Source of the DNA: Streptomyces pactum
GTDB lineage: Bacteria > Actinomycetota > Actinomycetes > Streptomycetales > Streptomycetaceae
Direction of reading: 5' to 3'
Assembly (NCBI RefSeq): GCF_002005225.1
Contig: NZ_CP019724.1
Location: forward strand, 3,040,501-3,104,500
Length of the DNA stretch: 64,000 nt
The position numbers and the translations under genes were made by a program. Below the pieces are notes generated by a model. The model saw only the letters and a program-made list of their open reading frames with translations, had not been told where the DNA came from and ran no database searches. The first letter of the stretch is position 1; each line of letters starts with the position of its first letter. Shown piece after piece: positions 43,720 through 52,650 of the stretch.

Positions 43720-44442
43720 ATGGACCACCTCGCAACGGCCTCGCTCACCTCCCTCTGGGACGAGGTCTCCGGCACCCAGACCGATCCCGACCTGTGGGTG
43801 GTGATCGCGACCCTGGTCGCCGCGCTCGCCGTCGTCGTACCGCGCGGGCTGTGGCGGATAGCGCGCAACGCGATCACCATCGCCCACGAGGGCGGCCACG
43901 GGCTCGTGGCTCTGCTCACCGGGCGCACGCTGACCGGCATCACCCTCCACTCGGACACCAGCGGCCTGACCGTCAGCCGCGGCAAGCCGCACGGGCTCGG
44001 GATGATCATGACGGCGGTCTCCGGTTACACCGCTCCTCCGCTGCTCGGCCTGGGCGGCGCCGCACTGCTGGCCTCGGGGCGCATCACGCTGCTGCTGTGG
44101 CTGGCGACGGCGCTGCTCGTCGCCCTGCTGGTGATGGTGCGCAACGCGTACGGGGTGCTGACGGTGGTGCTCACCGGCGCCACGTTCGTCCTGGTGTCCT
44201 GGCTGGCCGGGCCGCAGGTGCAGGCGGCGTTCGCGTACGCGGTGGTGTGGTTCCTGCTGCTCGGCGGGGTGCGGCCGGCGTTCGAACTGCAGGCCAAGCG
44301 GGCGCGGGGCGGCGCCGGGGACTCGGACGCGGACCAGTTGGCCCGCCTCACCCACGCGCCGGCGGGGGTGTGGTTCTTCCTGTTCCACGCGGTGTCGCTG
44401 TGCTCGCTGATCGGCGGGGGGCGCTGGTTGCTGGAGTTGTGA
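43720..44442 (+). CDS. M50-family membrane metallopeptidase
   Basis: A 240-residue protein with about six membrane helices. IAHEGGHGLVALLTGR holds the HExxH zinc site, and SGYTAPPLLGLGGAALL corresponds to the second conserved region of this actinobacterial M50B-like family. It would act as an intramembrane or membrane-embedded peptidase; the substrate is unknown. Divergent from the SRAP gene. Confidence 0.82.
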   Translation: MDHLATASLTSLWDEVSGTQTDPDLWVVIATLVAALAVVVPRGLWRIARNAITIAHEGGHGLVALLTGRTLTGITLHSDTSGLTVSRGKPHGLGMIMTAVSGYTAPPLLGLGGAALLASGRITLLLWLATALLVALLVMVRNAYGVLTVVLTGATFVLVSWLAGPQVQAAFAYAVVWFLLLGGVRPAFELQAKRARGGAGDSDADQLARLTHAPAGVWFFLFHAVSLCSLIGGGRWLLEL

Positions 44443-44580
44443 ACCGGCGGCGTCCCGCCCCCAGGCTTCCGCATATATGCGCGGCAATTGCACACTCGCT
44501 TTGCACTGTCACGCTTTCGGTCAGGTTTCGCCGCTTTTGATCAAGATCTCCGATCGTCCTCAGCCATTAAAGTGGGGGCC

Positions 44581-45897
44581 ATGACCGTGAAACCCGCGCA
44601 CACCGCCCTCTGGCCCGCCCCGCTCGCGAGCGGAGCCGTCGACGCGACCGTCCACGTGCCCGGGTCCAAGTCGGTCACCAACCGCGCCCTGGTACTGGCC
44701 GCCCTCGCTTCCGAGCCCGGCTGGCTGCGCCGCCCGCTGCGCTCGCGCGACACCCTGCTGATGGCCGGTGCCCTGCGCGCGATGGGCGTCGAGATCGAGG
44801 AGGGCGTGGGCCCGGACGGCACCGGTGAGTTCTGGCGGGTCATCCCGGCCGGCCTGCGCGGCCCGGCCACGGTCGACGTCGGCAACGCCGGCACGGTCAT
44901 GCGCTTCCTGCCACCGGTCGCCACGCTCGCCGACGGCGCCATCCGCTTCGACGGCGACCCGCGCTCGTACGAGCGTCCGCTGCACGGCGTCATCGACGCC
45001 CTCCGCGCCCTGGGCGCCCGCGTCGACGACGACGGGCGCGGCGCCCTTCCGATGACCGTGCACGGCGGCGGCGCCCTGGAGGGCGGCCCGGTCGAGATCG
45101 ACGCGTCGTCGTCCTCGCAGTTCGTCAGTGCCCTGCTGCTGTCCGGGCCGCGCTTCAACCAGGGCGTAGAGGTCCGCCACACCGGCTCGGCGCTGCCGTC
45201 CGTGCCGCACATCCGTATGACCGTCGACATGCTGCGCTCGGTCGGCGCCCAGGTCGACACCCCGGAGTCCGGCGGCGAGCCGAACGTGTGGCGGGTCACG
45301 CCGGGCGCGCTGCTCGGCCGCGACCTGACGGTCGAGCCGGACCTGTCCAACGCCCAGCCCTTCCTGGCGGCGGCGCTGGTGACCGGCGGCAAGGTCGTCG
45401 TTCCCGACTGGCCGTCCCGCACCACCCAGCCCGGTGACCGGCTCCGCGAGATCTTCACCGAGATGGGTGGTTCCTGCGAACTGACCGACTACGGACTCGT
45501 CTTCACCGGATCGGGTGCCGTGCACGGCATCGACGTCGACCTCGGCGAGGTCGGCGAGCTGACGCCGGGCATCGCGGCCGTCGCCGCCCTCGCGGACTCC
45601 CCGTCGACCCTGCGCGGGGTGGCACACCTGCGCCTGCACGAGACGGACCGCCTGGCCGCGCTCACCAAGGAGATCAACGAACTCGGCGGCGACGTCACCG
45701 AGACCGCCGACGGCCTGCACATCCGCCCGCGCCCCCTGCACGGCGGGGTCTTCCACACCTACGAGGACCACCGCATGGCCACCGCCGGCGCGATCATCGG
45801 TCTCGGAGTCGAGGGCGTGGAGATCGAGAACGTGGCGACGACCGCCAAGACCCTGCCCGAATTCCCCGACCTGTGGACCGGGATGCTCGGGGCGTAG
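44581..45897 (+). CDS. aroA: 3-Phosphoshikimate 1-carboxyvinyltransferase (EPSP synthase)
   Basis: A 438-residue shikimate-pathway enzyme joining PEP and shikimate-3-phosphate. Signatures: [65 protein letters not shown] and [13 protein letters not shown]. The position normally filled by the second Gly of the glyphosate-sensitive LGNAGT motif reads VGNAGT, unremarkable. ATG 44581 with GTGGGGG upstream; a cattaaagt -10 candidate lies just before. Followed by rsgA 12 bp on. Confidence 0.96.
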   Translation: MTVKPAHTALWPAPLASGAVDATVHVPGSKSVTNRALVLAALASEPGWLRRPLRSRDTLLMAGALRAMGVEIEEGVGPDGTGEFWRVIPAGLRGPATVDVGNAGTVMRFLPPVATLADGAIRFDGDPRSYERPLHGVIDALRALGARVDDDGRGALPMTVHGGGALEGGPVEIDASSSSQFVSALLLSGPRFNQGVEVRHTGSALPSVPHIRMTVDMLRSVGAQVDTPESGGEPNVWRVTPGALLGRDLTVEPDLSNAQPFLAAALVTGGKVVVPDWPSRTTQPGDRLREIFTEMGGSCELTDYGLVFTGSGAVHGIDVDLGEVGELTPGIAAVAALADSPSTLRGVAHLRLHETDRLAALTKEINELGGDVTETADGLHIRPRPLHGGVFHTYEDHRMATAGAIIGLGVEGVEIENVATTAKTLPEFPDLWTGMLGA

Positions 45898-45909
45898 GGA
45901 CGGATCGCC

Positions 45910-46923
45910 ATGCGCCGCTACGGCAAGCACACCGACGAGGACGACATCCGCTCCCGCCCCAACCGCAAGGGCAACCGGCCGCGCACCCACACCCGGCCCA
46001 AGCACGAGGACGCCGCCGAGGGCCTGGTCCTCACCGTGGACCGGGGCCGGCTGACCTGTCTCGTCGAGGACCGGGTCGTCATGGCGATGAAGGCACGGGA
46101 ACTCGGCCGCAAGGCCGCGATCGTCGGTGACCGGGTGGCGCTGGTCGGCGACCTCACCGGCAAGAAGGACACGCTCGCGCGCATCGTCCGCATCGAGGAA
46201 CGCACCTCCGTCCTGCGCCGCACGGCGGACGACGACGACCCCTACGAGCGCGTGGTCGTCGCCAACGCCGACCAGCTCGCCATCGTCACCGCACTCGCCG
46301 ACCCCGAGCCGCGCCCCCGCCTGATCGACCGCTGCCTGGTCGCGGCGTTCGACGGCGGCCTGACCCCGCTGCTGGTCATGACCAAGTCGGACCTCGCGCC
46401 GCCTGACGAACTCCTGGAGCTGTACGGCGCGTTGGACATTCCCTACGTCGTCACCAGCCGCGAGGGGCTGGAGAACGGCGCCGCGGCCGACCTCGTGCGG
46501 GAACATCTGGACGGCAAGATCACGGCCTTCGTCGGCCACTCCGGCGTCGGCAAGACGACCCTCGTCAACACACTGGTGCCCTGGGACCGCCGCCGGGTGA
46601 CGGGGCACGTCAACGCGGTGACGGGACGCGGCCGGCACACGACGACCTCGGCGCTCGCCCTGCCGCTGTCCTCGAAGGCGGGCGGCTGGGTCGTCGACAC
46701 CCCGGGCGTACGGTCGTTCGGGCTGGCGCACATCGACCCGTTCCGGGTGATCAACGCCTTCCCCGACCTGGTGCCCGGCACGGAGGGCTGCCCGCGCGCG
46801 TGCAGCCATGACGAACCCGACTGCGCTCTGGACACCTGGGTCGCCGAGGGACACGCCGACCCGGCGCGGCTGTACTCGCTGCGCCGGCTGCTGTCGACGC
46901 GGGAACGCAAGGAAGGCGACTGA
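45910..46923 (+). CDS. rsgA: Ribosome small-subunit-dependent GTPase RsgA
   Basis: A 337-residue circularly permuted GTPase helping late 30S maturation. OB-like N-terminal domain; G4 as MTKSDLAPP, G1 as GHSGVGKTTLVNTL, G3 as DTPGVRSFGL; a C-terminal zinc motif CPRACSHDEPDC. The very basic first 40 residues (RPNRKGNRPRTHTRPKH) fit RNA contact. The aroA-rsgA order is conserved with mycobacteria. Confidence 0.93.
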   Translation: MRRYGKHTDEDDIRSRPNRKGNRPRTHTRPKHEDAAEGLVLTVDRGRLTCLVEDRVVMAMKARELGRKAAIVGDRVALVGDLTGKKDTLARIVRIEERTSVLRRTADDDDPYERVVVANADQLAIVTALADPEPRPRLIDRCLVAAFDGGLTPLLVMTKSDLAPPDELLELYGALDIPYVVTSREGLENGAAADLVREHLDGKITAFVGHSGVGKTTLVNTLVPWDRRRVTGHVNAVTGRGRHTTTSALALPLSSKAGGWVVDTPGVRSFGLAHIDPFRVINAFPDLVPGTEGCPRACSHDEPDCALDTWVAEGHADPARLYSLRRLLSTRERKEGD

Positions 46924-47070
46924 CCTTCGCGTTGTTTGCCGTGCCGCGGTACCGGCAAGTGCATAATCGCACCAAGCCGGAACCAAGCCCGAGCAAAGCC
47001 GGGCGAAGCGACCGGGTAACGACGGCAAGGCGACGCAGCGGTCACGGTACGGACTACGGGAGGACAAGAC

Positions 47071-47394
47071 ATGGCGTGGCTGCTGGTCATAGTGGCCGGG
47101 GTGCTCGAAACCGGCTTCGCCGTCTGCCTGAAGCTGTCGCACGGCTTCACCCGGCTCTGGCCCACCGTTGCCTTCTGTGTCTTCGCGCTGGGCAGTTTCG
47201 GCCTGCTGACGATGTCCCTGAAGAAGCTCGACGTCGGTCCGGCGTACGCGGTGTGGACCGGAATCGGCGCGGCGGGCACCGCCATCTACGGCATGGTCTT
47301 CCTCGGCGACCTGGTGTCGACCCTGAAGATCGTCTCGATCAGCCTCGTCATCATCGGCGTGATCGGACTCCAGTTGTCCGGCTCGGCGCACTGA
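47071..47394 (+). CDS. Small multidrug resistance transporter, SugE/Gdx type
   Basis: A 107-residue four-helix SMR protein. Glu13 in VAGVLETGFAV is the proton/substrate residue. LKLSHGFTRL and GPAYAVWTGIGAAGTAIYG are diagnostic of the SugE/Gdx branch, which exports guanidinium. The Trp usual three residues after Glu13 in that branch is Phe16 here, so the specificity may differ. GGGAGGA lies 7 nt before the ATG. The 147-bp leader does not show a guanidine riboswitch I can defend. Confidence 0.85.
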   Translation: MAWLLVIVAGVLETGFAVCLKLSHGFTRLWPTVAFCVFALGSFGLLTMSLKKLDVGPAYAVWTGIGAAGTAIYGMVFLGDLVSTLKIVSISLVIIGVIGLQLSGSAH

Positions 47395-47405
47395 CGCGTG
47401 AGCCG

Positions 47406-48023
47406 CTAGGCCGTCAACTGGCGCGGCAGGGCGGTGCGTACGAGCTCCGCCACCCCGCCCTCGGCGGGCGGCGCCGCGACGCAGGACAGCGCCAGCCGCA
47501 CGGCCAGTTCACAGGAGCGGGCCAGTTCGGGAGCGTTCGGGCGCGCGAGCGTGCCGGCTCCGTTCAGGACGGCCACGGCCCGGTCGCGCACGAGGGCGAC
47601 GAGATCTCCGGGCGAGGGCAGCGGGCCGTCGGCCCGGCGCTGGGCAGGCACGGCGGAGGAGGACGGCACCGCCATCAGGGTCGGGGAGGGCAGCCGCTCG
47701 CTCCAGCAGCCCGTGAGCATGGCCCGCACCAGCGCGTTCTCGCGGGCGGCGGACGTGGTCCACTCGGCGGTGGCGGTGAGCCGTTCCCGAGGATCGCCGC
47801 ACCCACCGGCAAGCGCACGCTCCACGCCGGCCAGATACCCGTCCGCCTCCCTGCGGACGAGCGCCCGGGCGAGGCCCTCCTTGCTGCCGAACTCGTTGTA
47901 CAGCGTCTGCCGGGACACCCCGGCCGCCGCCGCCACGTCCACCATCCGCACAGCGGACCACGGCCGGCGCGCCAACGCCGTGTAGGCGGCATCGAGCAGG
48001 GACTCCCGGGCTGCAGGCACCAT
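47406..48023 (-). CDS. TetR-family transcription regulator
   Basis: A 205-residue regulator. Helix-turn-helix: SLLDAAYTALARRPWSAVRMVDVAAAAGVSRQTLYNEFGSKEGLARALV. The C-terminal domain gives no ligand clue. It converges on the SMR gene with an 11-bp gap, so it may or may not regulate it. Its upstream region holds ttgac...gtcaa arms (48059-48083) that may be its operator or -35, then a 45-bp tandem repeat. Confidence 0.85.
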   Translation of the reverse strand: MVPAARESLLDAAYTALARRPWSAVRMVDVAAAAGVSRQTLYNEFGSKEGLARALVRREADGYLAGVERALAGGCGDPRERLTATAEWTTSAARENALVRAMLTGCWSERLPSPTLMAVPSSSAVPAQRRADGPLPSPGDLVALVRDRAVAVLNGAGTLARPNAPELARSCELAVRLALSCVAAPPAEGGVAELVRTALPRQLTA

Positions 48024-48115
48024 CGCCTCCCTCGGGCCGAGCGACTTGGTGCCCAGATTTGACGGGTATGGGGGCACTGTCAAGAGCCCTCGCGCCGTAT
48101 ACCGCCGCGGGCAAT

Positions 48116-48315
48116 CGCCGCCACAACCGCGGACACCCGCACGCCACCACCGCACACAACCGCCGCCACAACCGCGGACACCCGCACGCCACCACCGCAC
48201 ACAACCGCCGCCACAACCGCGGACACCCGCACGCCACCACCGCACACAACCGCCGCCACAACCGCGGACACCCGCACGCCACCACCGCACACAACCGCCG
48301 CCACATCCGTGGGCA
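48116..48315. repeat. Perfect 45-bp tandem repeat, four copies plus a decaying edge
   Basis: Copies at 48121-48165, 48166-48210, 48211-48255 and 48256-48300 are identical; unit begins ccacaaccgcggacacccgc and ends cgccg. A fifth copy decays after ccaca. It lies in the 530-bp gap 48024-48553 between the divergent TetR and hisN genes. As 45 is a multiple of three, every frame stays open across it, producing spurious frames, but codon patterns and composition do not suggest a gene. The rest of the gap, 48316-48553, is C-rich without clear signals. Confidence 0.95.
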
Positions 48316-48553
48316 GTCGCGCCGCCGGGGCGGCACGGGCGGGCGACGGGGCACCGGCTCGAGCTGAGCCGAGAGCCGGGGGCGCCCCCGCCACGCCAGG
48401 CCGCGAGAGCCACCCCCGCTCGGCACCGACGGACCCGCGCCCCGCCAACACCGGGCCGCACACCCGCCCGTCACCACCATCCGCCCCCGGATTCCGCTCC
48501 ACCCCGCCAAACCCTGGTAGCCCCGCCCCACCCCCGGCAGATACCGTGACCGC

Positions 48554-49354
48554 ATGCCCGACTACCTCGACGACCTCCGCCTCGCCCACGTCCTCGCGGA
48601 CGCCGCCGACGCCGCGACGATGGAACGCTTCAAGGCCCTCGATCTGAAGGTCGAGACCAAGCCGGACATGACCCCGGTGAGCGAGGCGGACAAGGCCGCC
48701 GAGGAACTCATCCGCGGCCACCTCGCCCGCGCCCGCCCCCGCGACGCGGTCCTCGGCGAGGAGTACGGCGTCGAGGGCACCGGCCCCCGCCGCTGGATCA
48801 TCGACCCGATCGACGGCACCAAGAACTACGTCCGCGGCGTCCCCGTCTGGGCCACCCTCATCGCGCTCATGGAGGCGGGCGAGGGCGGCTACCAGCCCGT
48901 CGTCGGCCTCGCCTCCGCCCCGGCCCTCGGCCGCCGCTGGTGGGCGGTGAAGGACCACGGCGCGTTCACCGGCCGCAGCCTGACCTCGGCCTCCCGGCTG
49001 CGGGTCTCCCAGGTCTCCGCGCTCTCCGACGCCTCCTTCGCGTACTCCTCGCTCAGCGGCTGGGAGGAGCAGGGCCGGCTGGACGGCTTCCTCGACCTGA
49101 CCCGTGAGGTGTGGCGCACGCGCGCGTACGGCGACTTCTGGCCGTACATGATGGTCGCCGAGGGATCGGTCGACATCTGCGCCGAACCCGAGCTCTCCCT
49201 CTGGGACATGGCCGCGAACTCGATCATCGTCACGGAGGCCGGCGGCACCTTCACCGGCCTCGACGGCCGCCCGGGCCCGAACAGCGGTAACGCGGCGGCG
49301 TCGAACGGCCGGCTCCACGACGAGTTGCTCGGGTATCTCAACCAGCGCTACTGA
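48554..49354 (+). CDS. hisN: Histidinol-phosphate phosphatase HisN (inositol monophosphatase family)
   Basis: A 266-residue Mg-dependent phosphatase. Metal motifs: GEEYG (Glu), [14 protein letters not shown] and [15 protein letters not shown]. In S. coelicolor the IMPase-family protein of this neighbourhood supplies the histidinol-phosphate phosphatase step of histidine synthesis. No ribosome binding site is evident before the ATG; its upstream region is the C-rich repeat gap. Confidence 0.85.
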   Translation: MPDYLDDLRLAHVLADAADAATMERFKALDLKVETKPDMTPVSEADKAAEELIRGHLARARPRDAVLGEEYGVEGTGPRRWIIDPIDGTKNYVRGVPVWATLIALMEAGEGGYQPVVGLASAPALGRRWWAVKDHGAFTGRSLTSASRLRVSQVSALSDASFAYSSLSGWEEQGRLDGFLDLTREVWRTRAYGDFWPYMMVAEGSVDICAEPELSLWDMAANSIIVTEAGGTFTGLDGRPGPNSGNAAASNGRLHDELLGYLNQRY

Positions 49355-49452
49355 GCGCCCTCCTGGCGCCCGTCGCACGCTCCCTCCGCCCTCTTGTTGA
49401 CCTGTGCTTTGCCTGCCACTCTGAGAGTCCCCCCACTTGTGAACTTGTGAAT

Positions 49453-49470
49453 CCATGAACTAACTCATGG
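49453..49470. promoter_or_regulatory. Inverted repeat upstream of the CBS gene
   Basis: ccatga-actaac-tcatgg, a perfect 6-6-6 dyad 27 bp before the CBS-protein start, in an AT-richer promoter stretch that also has ttgacc at about 49397. Confidence 0.45.
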
Positions 49471-49496
49471 ATCACCGGCAGGAGGTGGCTCCACCC

Positions 49497-49904
49497 ATGC
49501 TCGTCCGCGAAGTCATGAGCACGGTCGTCCTCACCATCGGTCCCGCCCACACCCTCCGCCAGGCCGCCGCCCTGATGTCCGCGCGTCGCGTCGGCGCGGC
49601 CGTGGTGTACGACCCCGACGCCGGCGGCATCGGCATTCTCACCGAACGCGACGTGCTCGTCTCCCTGGGCCTGGGCCAGGACCCGGACACCGAACGGGCC
49701 CACGCCCACACCACTACCGACGTCGTGTTCGCCGCGCCGTCCTGGACCGTGGAGGAGGCGGCCGGGGCGATGGCGCACGGCGGCTTCCGCCACCTCATCG
49801 TCCTCGACCACGACGAGCCCGCGGGCATCGTCTCGGTCCGCGACATCATCCGCTGCTGGGCACCGGAGCGCTCGCGGCCACAGGCACCGGCGGTGATCGC
49901 CTGA
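49497..49904 (+). CDS. CBS-pair domain protein
   Basis: A 135-residue protein made only of two CBS motifs (VREVMSTVVLTIGPAHTLRQAAALMSARRVGAAVV...GILTERDVLVS and TTDVVFAAPSWTVEEAAGAMAHGGFRHLIVLD...GIVSVRDIIRC). Such modules bind adenosyl nucleotides and form dimers. Stand-alone versions are common in stress regulons of actinomycetes. Start ATG 49497 with GGAGGTGG upstream; an in-frame ATG at 49467 lacks one. Confidence 0.85.
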   Translation: MLVREVMSTVVLTIGPAHTLRQAAALMSARRVGAAVVYDPDAGGIGILTERDVLVSLGLGQDPDTERAHAHTTTDVVFAAPSWTVEEAAGAMAHGGFRHLIVLDHDEPAGIVSVRDIIRCWAPERSRPQAPAVIA

Positions 49905-50015
49905 CGGCGGCGCGCCAGGCGTCACGTTCGACGGCACTTCCGGCGACAGACCCGATGGCACCCCCGGTGGCACCCCGGTGACACTCGCGGCGGCACTGCC
50001 GCCTGCACGACGAAC

Positions 50016-50047
50016 GGGCCGGACCCCCGTACCCGGGGATCCGGCCC
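50016..50047. terminator. Bidirectional terminator, CBS gene / catalase
   Basis: 14-bp arms gggccggacccccg / cggggatccggccc with one mismatch and a 4-nt loop, 31 bp from the catalase stop, between convergent genes. Degenerate ggcaccccggt repeats (49935-49975) precede it. Confidence 0.75.
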
Positions 50048-50078
50048 GCCGCTACGACAAGCGGTCCAGTGCTGGACG

Positions 50079-51530
50079 TCAGCCGCGCAGGGCCTGGACC
50101 GCGGCCTCCAGCCGCTTGCCGAAGTCGCCGTCGGCCTGACGGAAGTTGTTGACCGCACGCTCGATGATGTCGTCGCGCGAGACTCCGGAGAGGGCACCGG
50201 CCAGGTTGTTGATCAGCCGCTCCTTCTCCTCGTCCGTCATCAGCCGGTAGAGGTTGCCCGCCTGGACGAAGTCGTTGTCCTCGGCGTGCGACGGGGCCTC
50301 GGTCTCGCCGGTGACGCCGGAGACCGCGACCGGCTGCCACAGTGCCTTGTCCGTCTGGAACGGGCCGCCGAAGCTGTTCGGCTCGTAGTTCTTCGCACCC
50401 TTGTGGCGGCCGTCGTACAGGTAGCCGTCACGGGAGTTGGTGCGCGCCTCGGTGGCGTGCGGGCGGTTCACCGGCAGGTGGTCGGCGTTGATGCCGACGC
50501 GGTAGCGGTGGGCGTCGCCGTAGGCGAACAGACGGCCCTGGAGCATCTTGTCCGGGGACGGACCGATGCCGGGCACGAAGTGCGCCGGGGAGAAGATCGA
50601 CTGCTCGACCTCGGCGAAGACGTTCTCCGGGTTGCGGTTGAGCTCCAGCTTGCCGAATTCGATGACCGGGTAGTCCGCGTGCGGCCACACCTTGGTCAGG
50701 TCGAACGGGTTGAAGCGGTACTTCGCGGCCTCGGCGACGGGCATGATCTGCACGCCGACGGTCCAGGACGGGAACTCCCCACGCTCGATGGCCTGACGCA
50801 GGTCGCGCTGGTGGGAGTCGGGGTCCTCACCGGCGAGCTTGTCGGCCTCGGCCTGCGTGAGGGTCTTGATGCCCTGGTCGGTCTTGAAGTGGTACTTGAC
50901 CCAGAATGCCTCGCCGGCCTCGTTGTTCCACTGGTAGGTGTGCGAACCGAAGCCGTCCATGTGGCGGTACGACGCCGGGATGCCGCGGTCACCGAACAGC
51001 CAGGTCACCTGGTGCGTGGACTCGGGCGACAGGCTCCAGAAGTCCCAGACGTTGTCCATCTCCGTCGAGCCCGTGTAGGGGTCGCGCTTCTGGGTGTGGA
51101 TGAAGTCGGGGAACTTGATGGCGTCCTTGATGAAGAACACCGGGGTGTTGTTGCCGACGAGGTCGTAGTTGCCCTCTTCGGTGTAGAACTTCAGCGCGAA
51201 GCCGCGCGGGTCGCGGACGGCGTCCGCCGCGCCCAGGTTGCCCGCCACGGTCGAGAAGCGGAGGAAGGTCTCCGTCTGCTTGCCGACCTCGGAGAGGAAC
51301 TTGGCCCGCGTGTACTTGGTGACATCGGCGGTGACCGTGAAGGTGCCGTAGGCGCCGGCGCCGCGGGCGTGCACGACACGCTCCGGAATGCGCTCACGGT
51401 TGAAGTGGGCCAGCTTCTCCAGCAGAAGCTGGTCCTGCACGAGCACGGGGCCGCCGACGCCCGCGGTCTCACTGTTCTGGTTGTCGGCTACCGGAGCACC
51501 GGTCTCTGTAGTGAGCGGTCCCTGAGTCAC
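50079..51530 (-). CDS. catA: Monofunctional haem catalase
   Basis: A 483-residue clade 3 small-subunit catalase. Distal His in [15 protein letters not shown], Asn in [19 protein letters not shown], haem-ligand Tyr in [15 protein letters not shown]. It breaks down hydrogen peroxide. GTG 51530 after AGGAGGCG. It is divergent from a Fur-family gene, the arrangement of catA/catR in S. coelicolor, in which CatR represses the catalase until oxidised by peroxide. The symbol rests on that arrangement. Confidence 0.9.
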   Translation of the reverse strand: MTQGPLTTETGAPVADNQNSETAGVGGPVLVQDQLLLEKLAHFNRERIPERVVHARGAGAYGTFTVTADVTKYTRAKFLSEVGKQTETFLRFSTVAGNLGAADAVRDPRGFALKFYTEEGNYDLVGNNTPVFFIKDAIKFPDFIHTQKRDPYTGSTEMDNVWDFWSLSPESTHQVTWLFGDRGIPASYRHMDGFGSHTYQWNNEAGEAFWVKYHFKTDQGIKTLTQAEADKLAGEDPDSHQRDLRQAIERGEFPSWTVGVQIMPVAEAAKYRFNPFDLTKVWPHADYPVIEFGKLELNRNPENVFAEVEQSIFSPAHFVPGIGPSPDKMLQGRLFAYGDAHRYRVGINADHLPVNRPHATEARTNSRDGYLYDGRHKGAKNYEPNSFGGPFQTDKALWQPVAVSGVTGETEAPSHAEDNDFVQAGNLYRLMTDEEKERLINNLAGALSGVSRDDIIERAVNNFRQADGDFGKRLEAAVQALRG

Positions 51531-51590
51531 GTACGCCTCCTGCGCCAATCCTGCAAAACCTGTCCCTTGGCTAATGCCACTACCGATCCT

Positions 51591-51605
51591 ACAATGGACA
51601 ATGTC
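51591..51605. promoter_or_regulatory. Candidate CatR operator
   Basis: acaatggacaatgtc contains the dyad gaca-a-tgtc (51597-51605) with an overlapping acaat direct copy, in the AT-rich part of the catA-catR gap. Fur-family peroxide sensors bind AT-rich dyads at this position. Confidence 0.45.
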
Positions 51606-51674
51606 TAAGTCAAGTAAGCCTCCAAAGTCACACACGTTCGGGACCTGGTCCCCCTTGCTGTTAGGCTGGTCTGT

Positions 51675-52091
51675 ATGAGTGACCTACTGGAACGGCTGCG
51701 TGGACGCGGCTGGCGCATGACCGCGCAAAGGCGCGTCGTGGCCGAGGTCCTCGACGGCGAACACGTCCACCTGACGGCCGACGAGGTGCATGCCAGGGCA
51801 GTGGACAAGCTCCCCGAGATTTCCCGGGCGACCGTCTACAACACCCTGGGCGAGCTCGTATCGCTCGGTGAGGTGCTGGAAGTCGCGACGGACAAGCGCG
51901 CCAAGCGCTATGACCCGAACGCGCACCAGCCGCACCACCACCTGGTCTGCGCCCGGTGCGGCGCGATCCGCGACGTCCACCCGATCGGCAACCCGCTGGC
52001 CGACCTCCCAGACTCGGAGCGCTTCGGCTTCACCGTCTCGGACGTCGAGGTGACGTACCGCGGCACCTGCCCGAACTGCGCGGCGGCGTAA
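51675..52091 (+). CDS. catR: Fur-family peroxide-responsive repressor CatR
   Basis: A 138-residue Fur protein. Winged helix: [54 protein letters not shown]. Metal site [15 protein letters not shown] plus the C-terminal CPNC gives two CxxC pairs for structural zinc. It would represses catA and itself. Followed by a strong terminator. Confidence 0.9.
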   Translation: MSDLLERLRGRGWRMTAQRRVVAEVLDGEHVHLTADEVHARAVDKLPEISRATVYNTLGELVSLGEVLEVATDKRAKRYDPNAHQPHHHLVCARCGAIRDVHPIGNPLADLPDSERFGFTVSDVEVTYRGTCPNCAAA

Positions 52092-52110
52092 GCCCTTCCG
52101 CTCACACGAG

Positions 52111-52139
52111 AGCCCCGGCACCGACAGGTGCCGGGGCTT
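52111..52139. terminator. catR terminator
   Basis: Perfect 12-bp stem agccccggcacc / ggtgccggggct, 5-nt loop, trailing ttt, 19 bp past the catR stop. Confidence 0.85.
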
Positions 52140-52223
52140 TCGGCGTGGGCCGTTGGGGCAGTGGGCCGTTGAGGCCGGGGGGCAGTGGGGCAGTGGGGAA
52201 ACCGAGTAGCCCTGGTGAACGCA

Positions 52224-52259
52224 CCGAGGGCCGGAACCCTTTCGGATTCCGGCCCTCGG
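52224..52259. terminator. Initiator tRNA (copy 1) terminator
   Basis: Perfect 13-bp stem ccgagggccggaa / ttccggccctcgg, 10-nt loop, 7 bp past the tRNA 3' end on the minus strand. Confidence 0.75.
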
Positions 52260-52266
52260 CCTTCAG

Positions 52267-52340
52267 TAGCGGGGACAGGATTTGAACCTGCGACCTCTGG
52301 GTTATGAGCCCAGCGAGCTACCGAGCTGCTCCACCCCGCG
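52267..52340 (-). tRNA. tRNA-fMet (CAT), initiator, copy 1
   Basis: 74 nt on the minus strand, anticodon CAT in ctcataa. The anticodon stem has three consecutive G-C pairs (ctGGG / CCCag), and nucleotide 1 (C) does not pair with nucleotide 72 (T), the two identity marks of an initiator tRNA. CCA is not encoded. A TTGCTT...TAATGT promoter-like pair lies 20-45 bp upstream. Confidence 0.96.
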
Positions 52341-52650
52341 TCGATGAATGGAACATTACGTCAACCCCACAACCAGAAGCAAATCACTTCCCGCCCGCCC
52401 CCTCACTGCGGGCAGTCGCGCCTCCCCGCAGCGCGTGAACGGCGCGGCAGGTACCGCCAGGGGCGGCACGGAGGGCGCCGCTGGAGGCACCCCCCGAGGG
52501 GGGCGCACCCGCGCGGCACCGGCCCACGCGCCTCACCCGCCCAGCGACCACGTCGGTGCCTTCAAGGAGCGCCCGAGCCGAGCCCGGCGTCACGCCTCAC
52601 AGCGACGCCTCACAGCGACGCCTCACGCGACACAAGTCGCGCGGCAGGCG
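52341..52650. other. Gap between tRNA-fMet copy 1 and the Sel1 gene
   Basis: 310 bp without a gene. It holds the tRNA promoter near 52345-52380 and, at 52593-52630, three tandem copies of a 13-bp unit (cgcctcacagcga), the last one shortened. Confidence 0.7.

Noticed and set aside
47020..47070. Guanidine riboswitch before the SMR gene (ggacaagac and acgg elements)
   Set aside because: ggacaagac recalls guanidine-III and acgg recalls guanidine-II loops, but the required pairing partners and pseudoknot segments are missing; gggagga is simply the ribosome binding site.
44560..47391. 943-codon open frame on the minus strand across aroA, rsgA and the SMR gene
   Set aside because: It lies opposite three well-recognised genes, has no known domain and a Gly/Arg/Val/Asp-rich composition typical of antisense frames in GC-rich DNA.
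48116..48315. 45-bp repeat as a CRISPR array
   Set aside because: Copies are contiguous with no variable spacers, and no cas gene is present.
48059..48367. 102-codon frame (His/Asn/Arg/Thr repeats) as a gene
   Set aside because: Frame exists only because the repeat length is a multiple of three; no ribosome binding site and all six frames are similarly open.
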